Assembly: GCA_010645155.1 (NCBI GenBank)
Contig: CM021323.1
Span: forward strand, 9,822,267-9,886,266
Length of the DNA: 64,000 nucleotides
Reading direction: 5' to 3'
Source of the DNA: Tigriopus japonicus
Taxonomy: Eukaryota > Arthropoda > Copepoda > Harpacticoida > Harpacticidae
Part shown: positions 11,040 to 24,590 of the stretch, one piece after another
How positions within the stretch are numbered: position 1 is the first letter of the stretch
How the letters are laid out: the number at the start of each line of letters is the position of its first letter
The notes under the pieces: generated by a model
What the model was told of the DNA's origin: nothing
Databases searched by the model: none
The model's input: only the letters and a program-made list of their open reading frames with translations
Made by a program: the position numbers and the translations under genes

Positions 11040-11690
11040 TGTGAGCCGCTGTGCGTGGCTGAATTGACAAAGGCAAAACAGTTGATGAAATATTGGGAGT
11101 GATTGTGTGGAACCCGTGAACTGTATTTCTTAATTTGATTTCAACAAGCTGACCCGTTTGATCACACATGAATGCGCTGGAACGGCTGGCTTCAATCTCA
11201 GGTCAAGTGAAGCTTAATGATACGAGATTTCCTTTTCCTACTCCTGGACATATCTACAGAAGGTCATGGGGAGCTTCTTTGGTTTAGATAAATCATTCTG
11301 ACCATCCTCTAAAGCGAAAAGATGACTCTGGTTTTGTTCTGGCATCTTGATGTCAACAGCGCACACCATGTCCAATACTCCTCCAAATGGTCCTAGAGTG
11401 CGCCGACTTGCCCTAGCTTAGCGCGTCGGTCAGCCTCTTCCTATCCAACGAAGAGAATGTATGCTTCCTGTGCAAGGAAGGTTTGTTCCAATAGACTAGG
11501 AAAATTGGCGAGTTGACGGGCAACCTAATCAAAGCTCCTTCCCCAGTCTGCTCTCCGGTCAAGATTGAATGAACTTAAGTATATATTTTGACAGCTCGTT
11601 GATGGATGAGTTTGACCGGCGGTCAGTGACAAAGTTAAGGATTAGTCACGCAGTTGACAAATTTCCTTTGTGACACCAACCAAATTGACT
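11040..11690 (-). repeat. interspersed repeat, copy B (SINE-free)
   Basis: Inverted copy of 3046-4005 lying about 8 kb away. It aligns across both flanks of the SINE in copy A and lacks the SINE, so it documents the pre-insertion structure. No protein-coding capacity is seen. Confidence 0.8.
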
Positions 11691-14600
11691 CTATTAGTAC
11701 GGATTGAAGAACACGTCCGGAGAGCAGTTGGCTCTTGCCAAGGATCTGAAGTTTAGCAAGAACGATTTTACGAATCCTGTCTCACCCTTTCCTTCGATGA
11801 ATTATAATCACTAGATAGCGTGCAAGCTTTAGCCTAGCTGATTTGGCAAGCGGGGCGGAATGCGTTGAATTTATGAGGAAAATATCGCCATCACAACTGT
11901 TGAGTGGACAGTTAGTGTGACCAAACATGTGAATCAAGACTAACTTTTTCTAACTCGTTCTTGAAGCCACAAGTTAGTTTTTGCCCATATATGCATTGGA
12001 TTAACCCTACATAACGCAAAAGCTTAAATTTATGTTCTTCCTACCAATGACTTATTCAATGTATTGACAAGTTCCAAGTTGAAATATTCAAATCCAAAGT
12101 ATGGTCACCTAGTGGCGTCTTTGGTTCTTCCGAGAAAGTGACCACTAGCAATAGCAAAAAATGACCCAAAACCATTACTCAATTCCACCTTTGATTCATC
12201 AATTTCATAGTTGTCATTTGACTGGTCACTCATTTCAAATGTTCCCGCAATTTTGTCCGCTCAACAGTCGGCGACAGGAGACACATTTTTAGGCGTACAT
12301 TATTAGAAGTCAATGACCCTTATCCATTCACAGCTCTAGGTTTGTTGAAAAAAAACAGGGGGGTCTGTGAAAAGCGAAAGGTCATTTTTGAACGTTCCCA
12401 TCATTCAGAGGCATGCTTATCCTGTCGTTGACTTGGGCATAAATCTTGAGATTGGTTGAACCTACTCGTTGTCCACTAGTGGAGAAATTTCCAAAAATGG
12501 TCCTTTTCATCCCCTCCAAGGTTAGTTGGTTGTAATGGGCTTGCATAAATGAAATTTCCTGTCAGCTATCAACGTGGTTGGGAAGAAAATATGCCAGAAC
12601 GTATGGTCAGTACGGTGATGATTTCAACTGTCAAATTCTTGCAAATTCCTGGTTTCCTTGTAGCCACGAGGCCTGAAAATAGCGATTGGTCAATAAAGCT
12701 CTCAGGTGGCATTTGAGTATGTTGAGTCCTTTTTTTGAGACCTCAAATAGGAGATAAGTGCTCGGTCTGAGTTTCAATTTCTTCATAAGTCAGTCTTTGT
12801 TCTTATCCACAAGTGCTCAATACACTTGATGAAAAAACTGTCTTTTATAACCAAAGCTTCCTCTTTCAATCGCAAAAACGGAACTCTTTTATTGGCCATA
12901 AATCATTCCATCTAGTTAAACCTACCCAAAGCTATGCGCTAAGATCATGAGGAGCGTTTCCTTACTCCACAAGGCTTGATTGATTCGATTGTTCAAAGAG
13001 CAAAAGACGACCTTTTGTTCCTATAAATTATTTGGGAGAAAATCCCAACTTTTGCCTGCCGGATTTCACATACCCCAAGAAATGTGAGCTCCCCCAACCC
13101 ACATACTTATGTGGAGTCCTGGATTGAGTGGCGTGTGGCAATGCCGACTGAAAGTTGGTCTGGTGATGGGTTGGGTTTCAATGACAAGGCGCTTGATGAA
13201 CAGAAGCTGGATGGATAGATAGATGGATAGAGAAATAAAGAGAGAAGGATGCGGATCAAGAAGACGGCCAGGAAATGAAGGGGACGACGACAATCTGGAT
13301 GTCGTTTTGTTCAAGCCCGAATGTGGTCGGATTATCTTTATCATTATTTTGATGGTTTCATGACTTCCCCTCTACCTCTGTCTCTACTACTTCCACTACT
13401 CAAGGATTGCATCGGTACTAAGGGTTCAAGATGGCAGGCTTGAATTGTAGTAAAAGAAAGTTGTGCACGTGAGATTGTCATGAAGTTTCGCAGCCCGACA
13501 ATGCCTCTTCCACCGAAGGATGGTTTAATCAGGAATCGTGTCTCAAAACATAAAATGGAAATAAAACTTGGAGTCGTCATGCTCCTGTCATTAAGGGCTT
13601 CTAAATTAGCATGCTTTTTGAACCAATGACACACTAAGCAATCGTGATCGATTCAAATGGTGCGAGGTCTAAGTAGTGTGTGCCACCTCTTAGAAATTTC
13701 ATCCCCTTTCACGAGAAATCTTGGTTGGATTGATACCAGGGCCGATAAGAGACACGTGCAACGTTTAAGACCCACTTCCTGGAGTGTCGAAATCATTTGA
13801 CAAGAATGGTTTAAGCCTTAAATGGGAGAAAATCTAAGTTGTACGTTTTAGGGCCTTGGTGAAAAAAGGAGAAACCATCGTTGCCGTTATCATCGTCTCG
13901 TCATGAGGTGGTCCGTCTCACCTTCCTCTAAATATTCTCACTTTCGTATTGAGTACAGCACCCATGGAGAGAAACAGCATCACTTAATCAGTCTAACAAC
14001 AGGCATGGGGAGTTCAGAATGAGCCTTTAAAAAATATGCAAAAATTGCACAAAGCAACCACCAACAGGAGACTTTTCGTTAAAATGATTTGCAGTCTACG
14101 GGGCAATCCTGTCTGTTAAGGTGAAAAGGTTTGAAACATATGTACAGTTTAATGTGATAGAAGATTCTGTCATCTTCTTGATCTGATTTGACAAATCAAA
14201 TTGTTGGTGATATCGTTTTTGGTCAACCTCTATTTTGATATAAGCAAACTTGAGGCTAGGGAATAAAATCCAATCGACTTGCAAGGTTCATGAACATGCT
14301 CAGATTATCAAGTCAACATAATTGACCCAAGTCTGGTTGATAGTCAACCACAGGCTATCAATAATTCTTGAATGTTTACAACTTGCTAGCACTCAGAGAA
14401 TTCAGGCAAGAACGAAAACGAAGAAAACGTGTTTGCTCTCAAGGAACTTTCACATCCTGCCTGAGGTGATTTTTCTTCTGTCTTGACTGGTTCGTTCGTT
14501 TGCTTGGTAGCTTATGATATGGCATGCAAATCTCAAGCAAGGCTTATGGCCCTGCTAAAAAAGGAAAACGAAACTGACTTGCAAGTAACGTCCTCGCTTA

Positions 14601-14925
14601 CGTACTCTCTTGTCCACCCAACCCACCAAATCAAGCTTGAAACCGTTTATCAGCTCGAGTTCAGCTTCCTGAAGAGGCCAGGATATCTCATTCTAGGAAC
14701 TGAAGACATGAGAAGATGACGACGACCTAAAGGCCCACACACTTTGTTTGTGTGTTCAAGAACTAATTGACATCCAAGTAGGTGGGATTGATGTCCAGGA
14801 AACGATCTTGTTCTCCCATTTATAACAGTGATTAGCCATTGACGTATCGTATCTACTACCAATCCCGAGCTCCTTGAATGCCAAAGTCTAACGAGTATCG
14901 ACATTTGGTTATCATTCAGATCACC
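11691..14925. other. intergenic, no gene recognised
   Basis: Only short unrecognised frames. A GATGGATAGATAGATGG-type simple repeat lies at about 13209-13235. Nothing else can be supported. Confidence 0.4.
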
Positions 14926-16120
14926 ATGGGACGGACATTGGGATCGCTCATCTGGGTTCTCATCTTTTGTTGCAATGGCACGAGCACCACAACGATTGGT
15001 TCCGATTTAAGATGTCCTCCAGGATATCTTGTATTCGGTCAAAGAATCTACCAAGGTTATTATAGTCATGCACCAATGTCCAGGACTCAAAACATGCCTC
15101 TCAAACGAGGCATCTCGGCGTTTAACACCTGCGGCCTATAATAACCTTGGTATTGACCCAGAATCTCGGCCACACTGTCTGGATCCGAGCTCGGACCGCT
15201 TCCAATATTGCTTGTACTGCAAGCACGATTCGGCCTTCTCCAGTGACGTTGAGATGTGCACGGACAATGGTCTGTGGTCTTCATTAATATTTCAGGAATC
15301 TGCCACTTTCTTCGCCTCGTCTTCGGCGTCTTCATCAACAACGCCACCTGTGGTCGACAAGTCGAGCGGAGCTAATGAAAGTGATTACTACTGGTACATT
15401 GCCACAGAGTCGGGGTATTTAGAGAGGACTTCCAGCGCTTGCTCATTCTACTACGACCATGCCCTGACTTCCCCCTTGATGGGTCGGGTGCTGGAATGCA
15501 GACAAAGGGTTTGTGGGGTGAGATTCCTGGGGGCCATCCGCATTTTAGCGGATCTCCAGTCAGAGTTGGAGTGGATCTCTTGTCCTGACAACCAGAAAGG
15601 AGCCGACCCACTACCCTTTTTGTCCAATGATGTGATCTGCCATGAAGGTCCTTTAAAGGGGATTCTATTGACCCACTATGATTCAGTGATCGAAGGCAAA
15701 CATTTCGAGCGGTCGTGTGGATTGTGCCCTAATAACACTCATGTTTGTAAAAGCGAGTATAATCCGGTGGAATCGAATTATAACACCTACTATCGATGCT
15801 TGCAGGAGCCTTGTCTAAACAAGGCACTCAAGGTTAGAGAGGCCAATCATTCGATTCTAAACGAATCGGTGGCCGCTCAAAATTGGTGTGGTTTCAGAAC
15901 GAACGGAGAGTACGCGTGGATGCCCAGGGATATCACGGATACGATGTTGTTGACTTGTCAGACCAGGGATGGGCTCAGTTTGGACAACTTGGAATTGGAC
16001 TATCTTCATTTGACCCTGGCCATCACGTCTGTGATTGGTCTCATGCTTTGTCTTGTCTTGATCTGTCAGCTTGTGAAGGCCAGGAAAAGAAACGTTCAAT
16101 ACGAGCTTCCCGATCAGTAG
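14926..16120 (+). CDS. unrecognised Cys-rich type I membrane protein
   Basis: The ATG at 14926 starts a strong signal peptide (MGRTLGSLIWVLIFCC...). The main body is a long open frame, one frame over, that ends with TAG at 16118-16120. It encodes an ectodomain of about 300 residues rich in cysteines with several N-x-S/T sites, then a transmembrane helix (LTLAITSVIGLMLCLVLICQ) and a short basic tail ending NVQYELPDQ. The frame change must lie between about 14999 and 15083. An intron 14999-15065 (67 bp, ending TTATTATAG) or 14999-15083 (85 bp) would join the frames, but its donor GTTCCG is poor; an assembly indel or a true frameshift are alternatives. AATAAA signals follow at 16546 and 16600. 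I do not recognise the family; a receptor-like or adhesion role is only inferred from topology. Confidence 0.7.
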
Positions 16121-16545
16121 ATAAGTGGACGAAATCAGCATCTGCATGAGTTGTGAACCACATTGCCAAGAATACATATTCAGATATGCTCCAATTGATT
16201 CCTACTTGTCACGGTCGTCGAAACCTCCCTGGATGGTGCTTTGTCGGGAGTCTTGAAGGATTTCACTCAGGTTGCCCACAATATTTACACGGGGATCAGT
16301 GCAATGTCATTGCTGATCATCATCAGGAAATTGCGGATTTACATCTCGACTCATCGTAGCTCACTTAAAGCATAGATTTGTAGCCAGGTATAGAGGATCA
16401 AAATGGGCTTTTCACATTATCACGAGGGCAAATAGATTCCTACGAGACAAAAACGATTAGGATGTTTTCATTTGCGATTTTTAAAGCCTTTATAGTTGAA
16501 GACTTGCATCGTGGTCTTAGGAAGATTTTCTTTGCAATGCGTGCA

Positions 16546-16605
16546 AATAAAACCATTATGACATTCTTCTGACTCGGGAAGAGTAGCTACTTCAATGCAA
16601 ATAAA
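16546..16605 (+). terminator. polyadenylation signals of the membrane-protein gene
   Basis: Two AATAAA hexamers (16546-16551 and 16600-16605), each within a similar AATGC..AAATAAAA context, about 430-480 bp after the stop codon at 16120. They are the first good candidates downstream. No cleavage-site data. Confidence 0.35.
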
Positions 16606-16770
16606 ACTTGATGTTTCCTAATAATGTTTGTCAATGTTCATTTTTGAATGCAATTTGCCATTGCAAGCATTTGTTAGACTGTTAGGTGAGTGAGATTCTA
16701 AATGACTTACAATAAACTTAATAATAAATAAATGGACCAGACGGCAGAGACAATCTCTCGATCGTGTCAG

Positions 16771-17296
16771 GGCATCTAGGACCAATTTATATCTGTGATA
16801 ATGATCACGACGTATTCGCTGATCATTCCTCCGAGTACTGTAGTAGTATTCATGCCGCCGAGGAAGGAGAAAGTTTTCTCGGTGGTTTGAAGAAAATAAC
16901 TCCCAGCTCGTTTCACGCGAGTCGCAAGTTTGGAAGATCTTCACCACAACCAACCAAGAGGGTATGTACTGTAGTATCTATACGGCACCTTCTCCAATCG
17001 TTCCTTCATAACAATGGTGTGATGGTGGGGCCGTGTATTGGCATTGACGTGCAAGATTAACAAATTGTGGAGATGCCCATCACATCCATTGCAGCCTTCA
17101 AATGTACGTAGTGTGCCGAAAAAGACGATGAAGCTCTGGTTGAACCCCTCAGCAACCATTCAGAGCTGTCAAGAACTGTGCAGTACTTATAATATTCAGG
17201 GAGAAGCTCGATCGAGCATGTTTTCTGTATGTAGCAGTGTTCATGATCAGAGGAGTTGTGTCATTGCAGAATATGTCATACAAGTGTCATTCCAAG
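16771..17296 (+). CDS. putative gene fragment, two exons, Cys-containing
   Basis: Two open blocks have compatible splice sites. Exon A starts at about 16771 (acceptor GTGTCAG) or 16780, and ends ...PQPTKR at 16961 before GTATGT. Exon B runs 17095-17296, after CATTGCAG and before GTAAAC; its frame is open and it contains a C...C spacing reminiscent of PAN/apple-type modules (SCQELC...SVCSS...SC). Both are phase 0 at the shared junction, giving a 133-bp intron. No start codon or end is visible, and the PAN-like idea rests only on cysteine spacing. Confidence 0.3.
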
Positions 17297-20200
17297 GTAA
17301 ACGAGGTCACGAATGAATTTAGAGCCTGCCAGTTGCCATCTCTGTTCTAACAATTTTTCTGAAACATGTTGAGAAGGGCTAAACTAGAATTCATTCTTCG
17401 CCATTTGCAACCAAGTAAGCGCAGGGCTGGTCCGTTCTTTTGATATGTCACGTGAAGCCGCCAATTAAAAGATTCCGTGGGTTAATTTTCCGACATTTAG
17501 TCACTCCATATAAAGTTTATGGAATATTATGGAGGAAAATGGTGGGTTCAGCTGTAGGTAGGGGGAATTTTGGTGCTCCTCCCTGCAGGAGGATTCTAGA
17601 GTGAGAGATGAAAAAAGCTGAAAATTGCCCTGAAAACGAGACTTTGTGCAAGACAGGATTGAACAACGCCCTCTGGCTTGAATATTAGCACACGTAGGTA
17701 ATGTTGAAAAGGTTAAAATTCGCTGTCACTTTCGCTCATTTCAGGGCAAAGAGACCTTAAGCCATTGTTTGAAGTGCTTGGAACCACTTCTCACCTTAAT
17801 GAATTCTCATCAAGATAGAGGCACAATAGTTTAAAAGATCTCACTAAGCATCCTTGGCCATCGTGCCTCTGGGAATAGGTAAGTATCTCTCCAGAGTAGA
17901 TAATAAGTCATTAGAGAACGAGAAACGCTTAATTAACATATCTTACAAAGCCAGTTTTCCACTGTTTTCACTCGGACGTAAACAGATGCTCACACACAGT
18001 TGGGGGTTTCCCTTCCAAATTTCAGAGGCTCGATCAAAATGTTTGCTCTCAATGGCTAAAATTGGAATGTAGCCCACGTGGAAACGTCTCTTGGCACGAA
18101 TTGTGTTTCTTTGTTTTGAACAGCCTACCTACTTACCAAGTCATGCATGAATGGTACGGCGAATTCTGACCCAATTTGGGCGCGAATGGACTGTATTTTT
18201 GCCGGAATATGGCACCTCATCCAAGAGCAGAAAGAGAGAGCTGGGTTGACTTCTCTTCGTTCGTCGAGTCACTACATTGTTCACCGAGAAAGAAAGCTCT
18301 GGATGAAAAATGAATGCCACATGATAATTTGTTCCATCCAACGTCTGGCAAATGACACCCGGATCCACTTGGGATTTCCATGTCATCTTCCATTACCCCT
18401 CCAGAAGCAAATGCGTCAGCAGATCCGAGAAAGAGATTCAATTTACAGGTAAACCACTAACGATTTTGCCAACGAAATGGCTCTTTTCCTTCTGTCTCGT
18501 TTCGCCAGCAACATTGCAACTTTCGAGGCAATTTGAATTCTCAGCTTCGAGATAATAACGATGATGATGTTCGCCATTATGTTGCCGAGCTCTAAATGAG
18601 CTCTCGGTAAAAGAAACATAGTTTCTCTTTCTAGTGGTGAAATCATGACGCCAACCAAGTAAGGATGAGGTATATGGATGGACCTGTAGTTAAAGGAACA
18701 ACAAAGGGAGTACAAGACCATAGACATAGTTTTCAAGTACCAGCACAATCAAGCTTCTAACGTGGTCCACTAAATATTTTCTATCCTCGCAATGATCGAT
18801 TCGGCTTATTGAATCGTTGCCAAACATAGGATAGAAATCAAATCACCGAAAATATGTTGTTCATTGTTGAAGCTAATGTTAACGGTTGTAAAGCTTATAA
18901 TTCAAGGAAGAACCATCTGGCTCTTGCCTCAAAATTTATACCCATGCTATCTTTCTTTTGGAAATACATTATTCACACATGATGAAGTCAGGTGTTTCAT
19001 TTTCGCGCCCATTATCTACTATGTTTCATAATGCTTTCCATGCATCCGTTTAACTTTAACTTTATGTACTTAACCTCAAATGAGGACATCCGGGATTGGG
19101 CTTCTTGTAAGAACGAGTCACTAAATGACAGGTTCAAAGCCCATTTGAATTTGAAAGAGCTCTGAAATTCAACCATATGTTGAAATTATGCAAAAATGAG
19201 CATGTATGATCCTGACAACATTGGCAAGAGCTCCTTTGAAGCCAAACGAATTGGCCTGATTGAGAGTCGGAATGAAAAAACCGACGCCAGTGTAAAGACC
19301 ATACCAAGCGAATCAGTTTTCTCCAACTGTTATTGCAAGGCATTTTAGATGAAGGTTTCAATCTTCGAGCTCCAATTTTTCACAATGCCAAAGATGTTTC
19401 TTCAGTGTTTGAAAATTGCTCCGTGTGTAATCAGTTAAGCCCAAACGCATCAATAGGATGAATCTTTGACTGTAGTTTTGTTCAAATTGTGACTTTTGAT
19501 GGGATGTAAAAGCACGTCGAGATTTCTTCAGGTTCGAAGCGGTTCTTTGCACTTTGGACGAATATAAGAGAGTAGGTTTTACGACCATCCTCCCACCCGT
19601 CTCGATTTTTCGTACAACGGAATTTTTGATGGCATCACGAGATATTGGTCGTTATCTAAGAGGAAGAATGACTTTTGAAAAAGATAAAACTAAATGTTGT
19701 TCCTAGAAATTGCTTAAACGCGTATGAAGAAACATTTAGCAACTAGAAGAGTCCCTTGCGCTCTCCAAGTACTAGGTTAAGTCGGCAGTTGACGATAAAT
19801 CAAGTCCAATCCTGTGGCATATCTAATTGGCTTTTGAATCGTGAATTTGCTTAATGACTCCAGAAAGACACGGGCACTCTCAATTGATCCTCCCGCATAT
19901 ATTTGCCAATGTCAATTGTTCGTTTATTGTCGAGATCCTGGGTGAGATTGAGCTGAGCGTTCAAGTGTTTGGATCCTCCAAAATTGCCCTTTCATCCATG
20001 TTTTACGCATTACATAATAAAGATCAAAGCTGTAATTTGCTTCCATGCAGGTAATTGAGATTTGGCGACAACACTCAAATGAGGCGTGTCATCCTCATTC
20101 AACCACATCAAACCCAGTGTCGCCAAACAACGATGATGAACCAGAGCACCAAAAGCACATTGACATGCTTCCAGTGGAGATAATGATCGGGCAAACATGA

Positions 20201-23200
20201 ATTACGTAAGACTAGAACGACAAACTTCAATTTAACGCCCACTTACTGTACGTTTGATGTTTCGAGAGAGAAATCGTATATTATGAGGCTTTTTTCCTCG
20301 AAATCAATGAACAGTGTCACCAGGGTTGTGAGAGTTCGTCTCAAAAGAAACGAGAGAAAATTCAATCAAAATCAATTATCTCGAGCGATTTCTCACCACG
20401 TTTATCTTCGTCATGGCGATCATTGAGCTCAATGAGGGATGATTGGTACTTGATTGCTAGATTAAAGCATCAGTTCAATAATTTCTCCGGCTCTCACTTC
20501 ATGAACCAGTTCCAAGTCGCCACTTTATTCGAAGTAGTGTTACGAGACTGTCAAAGAACGAATGCGTAAGTTTGGGGATGCATTACGGGTAAAGCACTTT
20601 CATTTATCCCAGTCCCTGGAGGATGGAGTTTCTTTTTCTTGGCCTGTCTGGCCGTCATCAAGCTTGGGGCAATGAAAGACGATGGCCATAATGAAGTCGA
20701 GGACAATAAGCCCGAGGTCTTTATTACCATGAGGAAATGTGGCCCAAGCCAAACCTCGGTCGTCAGTCGTGCAAAGGCAGACGAAAACAAGCTTATTACT
20801 TACCACCGTGTTTCACTTCTACTTCCCTTCGTAGAGTACCCAAGTCTCAGGCTGATAATGACGCTTTCCCCTCGATGATCATTTTTTTAATTCTTGGGTC
20901 TGAGATTTTCAGCGCTCCTCCAAAGAAGAATGGTTAACAATATGACGCTTTTGTCGGTCAGATACTTGGCATCAAACCATTCATTTACCGGAAACGAAGA
21001 GATTGGTAAAAGATTGATTGAGAGACACGCAATTGGTATGTTTGCAGACTTTGGGTTTGACCTTCACAATTCGAACTAATGGTTCAACCATTTGTATGTC
21101 GGACAATCCTTGAAGTGTAATCGACTTGATTATTCTTTAAATTTCATTTTGAAAGCATCTCAAACGTGTACCAAAGATTGTGTAAATTATTGTATTCTTA
21201 ATTCACACAAGGACAAAATTAATTGCAAACGATCATAATACTACTTTACTAGGCTAAAATATTGAAGCCTTATCTAACACCTAGACCGAAATGGTGGAAC
21301 ATTTCAAGTACCATATTGAAATGACACATTTTCGAAAAAACCTTCCGTTTTTTAATCAATATTTTAATGAAGACAATCAGTATTGCGCAAAAAAAATTAC
21401 ATGAAAGTTCCAAAAACACTTAAACACCATGTTCAACATATTATTTTGATGCCTTTTAATTTTCTTTCCATCCTCCACTTCAAATTATGATTGTAACTAC
21501 ATCGCACATCCGGCAGAACTTTTTACATTGGCATCATAACTCATTCATAAACAACTTGCTCATTATCTCATTCATTTTTCATTAGATTCAAGAATTTCAT
21601 GGCCTTGGTTTCGTCCATAAGAACTAAAAAAGCAGGAAAATTATCAATGGCGGAGCATTATCACAAGCTTCAATTGTCAAAGTATCATAAACTTAGATAG
21701 AATTAGATTCCCTATCTCAGAACCGGTTGCAGCTAAAACGAAACAAATATGGCAAATAGCCCTTTCAATGTGGAAAGTCTCCATGATTCGCACAGAACAA
21801 AGGATTAGCAAACCCTGCAGCGTTGTGCAAAGAACAATTCATCGATGATATTACCTCGATTAAACCGCACAAGAAAAAGAGTCCAATTGCGCAGAACAAT
21901 GGGCTTGATCGCTTACAAATTGAGTCTTGTGACCCTTTTTGTCGCAATTCTCACAAAACCGGCAAAAACCACAATGTCCATGGATAATCTTGAAGTGTAT
22001 GAAATTCTCCGGTGAGCCTTTTACATTCTTATATTACCAAAAAAAGGCCCAACGCATCCACCCAATTGATATGGTACACACATGCATAAAATGCCATAAA
22101 ACTATAGCTCATCTAACAAGCATGGCCGTAAAAGTTTCTCTTCTCAAACTATATCCTGTCAGGCACTATTTTGTTTCTCAGACAAGTTTAACCTTTGGCT
22201 GTCTGATCTGGCTTGCGTTGTAAACAAATGTATTTTCGCTCACATTGCTCGGCTTTCAAAAATATCAGCCCATGCTTTTTGTTTGTTGTTAGCATTGCCT
22301 ATTTCTGGACTCGTTGTGCTTCACACAATACATTGGGTAACTCTGTACTCATTATAAGGCACGGAGAATGAGCAAGAAGCCAAGCAAGGCCGATGCTCTT
22401 GAAAGATGAGAATAGGGCGAGTCTATCAATCAAATCGCAAGTTAACCATCACTCGAAATATGTAGCTTGAGTGAGCTCTAGAAATGAGCGTAGGATAATG
22501 TGTTGATGTCAAAGCAAGTTCACCCCACCCTTTCGCCCATTGTAGAATGGGCGAAATGGACCCAACTTGAACTTTAAGTCAATAAATATCCTCGATTTGC
22601 CCCAGGGTCACTTTTTTTCCTGTTTGGATAATAAGTTTGTTTATTTAAGGTCAACTGATTGGGTGCTACATCTTCGTTTCTATTTGTTTGCTATTCACCT
22701 GACAAGGCTGAGTGATAAGTCATTCGTTCTCCTTATCGGCAACAACTGGGTTCAACAATAGTTCTCATTACAACCTTCTTCACATTCCGTGCGTGATGGA
22801 CAAGACTACTACTGAAGACCCTGTAAAGGCCACTCGAGCTAAACGTCAAGGTGATTCAAATCATCTCTCAAATATCTGTTAATCACGCTCTCACACATGA
22901 AACAGAAAACCAAGGTCACGCCAAGAGCCGAAACCCAAGATCTAGTGCGATAATTATGTAATGATATTGCCACTAGTACTTAAGACTTTTCCGCGGTAAT
23001 TACCTTGTCATTAGACTATAAAACACCAACCATAAATGAATGACTAAATGTCTTGCCTCCACCCTTGAACCCCTTAAATGCCACGGTACCTGATAGTCTT
23101 AAGGGAAGTAATAGATAACGATTATGAAAAATGTGCGGGGCAACAATTTTACCTTCTCCAATTATTCGCCATTACTTGCTCGAGTTCCCTTAATGGATTT

Positions 23201-24590
23201 GGGGGACACAGGGATAAAAGATAAAAGGCAATCCGACTTACATGTATGTAGAGTGCAGTATGTACATGGTGTCGGCTAAAGTTGGAAATGAGTTGCTAGA
23301 AGAGATTGGAGAACGAGTGGGAGGAGGAGGAAATGTGCCAGCATCGTGTGTCACCATTGGCCTTATGGATGTCTCATTGTTTATATGAAAGATTACACCA
23401 ATCTGTTACGATTTGGCTCAAGTATTGTTTGCCACATCGTAGGGCCTAGCTAGTCCCACCACGTTGCTGTAAAAGAAGTACGCACATTCCGTACAAATGA
23501 GCATTGTTCATTGTGTGTCTAGTGCTCCGTAGACTCACTTCCTTGTACATACGTACAGCAGCGGAATCTTGCATTCAATGGATACTTCCAGACCTTTTCA
23601 AACATGGCATCCACATCCATATCCCTCAAAGAACAGGGCGAAACACCTGATGCTCCTTATGCAAATAAGCCTTGGTCAAGTCACTCGCCAAAACCCAATC
23701 CTTCATGCTACGGGATTCAAATTTCCCCGCCAGCCAAGAACCTTGGTTGGTTCCATTGCTTGCCCCATACACTTTCAGGGGTTGATTAATGCCTGCAATC
23801 TTTCAAACTTGCCGATTAGCCAGATAAGCAATGCTCACTCCCACCAGTGAAGACACAACGTAGATGGCCGATCATGTTCGTTCTTTCTTTCTCTCTCTCT
23901 CTCTTTGTGTCTCCTCCTGGTTTTTGGTTCCGGAGAGAAACTGATCTTACCAATGTGTCCTTAATCTTTCTCTCTTTCTTTCTCTCTCCCCATGGAGTGT
24001 TCAGAGGTGCATGCCAACTTTTCTTTGATCGATCCTGTCAATCCGTAAATAGTGATGCTCAATCATCAGCACCGTTAAGGTTTGAAGGATCATAGTAACT
24101 CGACATCCTGAACGAATCTTGCGAGACACTTGATTTTTCGAAACATATGCTTTAAACGTTCAGTGATGGCCTAGAATTGACTTGGTTGAGTTCTGAACGA
24201 ACACATACGTACCGGGAGTGGTGGTCCCTTTCTTTCTCAAACACTCTGCTAATGGAATAATGGAAATGTAAAACTGGATTAGAGGGCGCAGCCGATCCAT
24301 TTGGAAAGAATAGTTGAATCATGGCGCTCCATGACTCGAACTTCAATCCCATTTTGGCGCGAGAGAGAGAAAAAACGATGCCATCATTTCCCTCCGACTT
24401 CAAAAAGGCAACGCCAAACACTCACATCGTAGGTACACACAAACACTCGAGCATCGTTTGCTTTGAATACACATGGATGGATCTGTATATGCCTGAAAAG
24501 ATTTTGATTAATTGTCACGACTTCCTGTCACTACTAAAGAGGGCCCCAAAATCGAGGGCTGTCAACACAAGTGTTCAAAAGGCCAATCCA
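17297..24590. other. 7.3 kb without a firm gene
   Basis: Both strands carry frames of 60-101 codons (18.1-18.5, 19.1-19.6, 20.55-20.88, 23.6-24.1 kb) that I cannot assign. At about 18.15-18.45 kb frames are open on both strands, which argues against simple coding. (TC)n microsatellite tracts lie at about 23881-23905 and 23969-23990. Confidence 0.4.

Noticed and set aside
19358..19588. Minus-strand frame with a homeobox-like start (SRRAFTSHQKSQFEQNYSQ)
   Set aside because: The resemblance stops after about 20 residues; helix 2 is short and the recognition-helix WFxNRR signature is absent in all frames.
20551..20878. Overlapping frames on both strands, one with a hydrophobic start after CATTTATCCCAG
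   Set aside because: Opposite strand is equally open and carries a strong donor (GTAAGTAA) in conflict with a plus-strand exon; no homology recognised.
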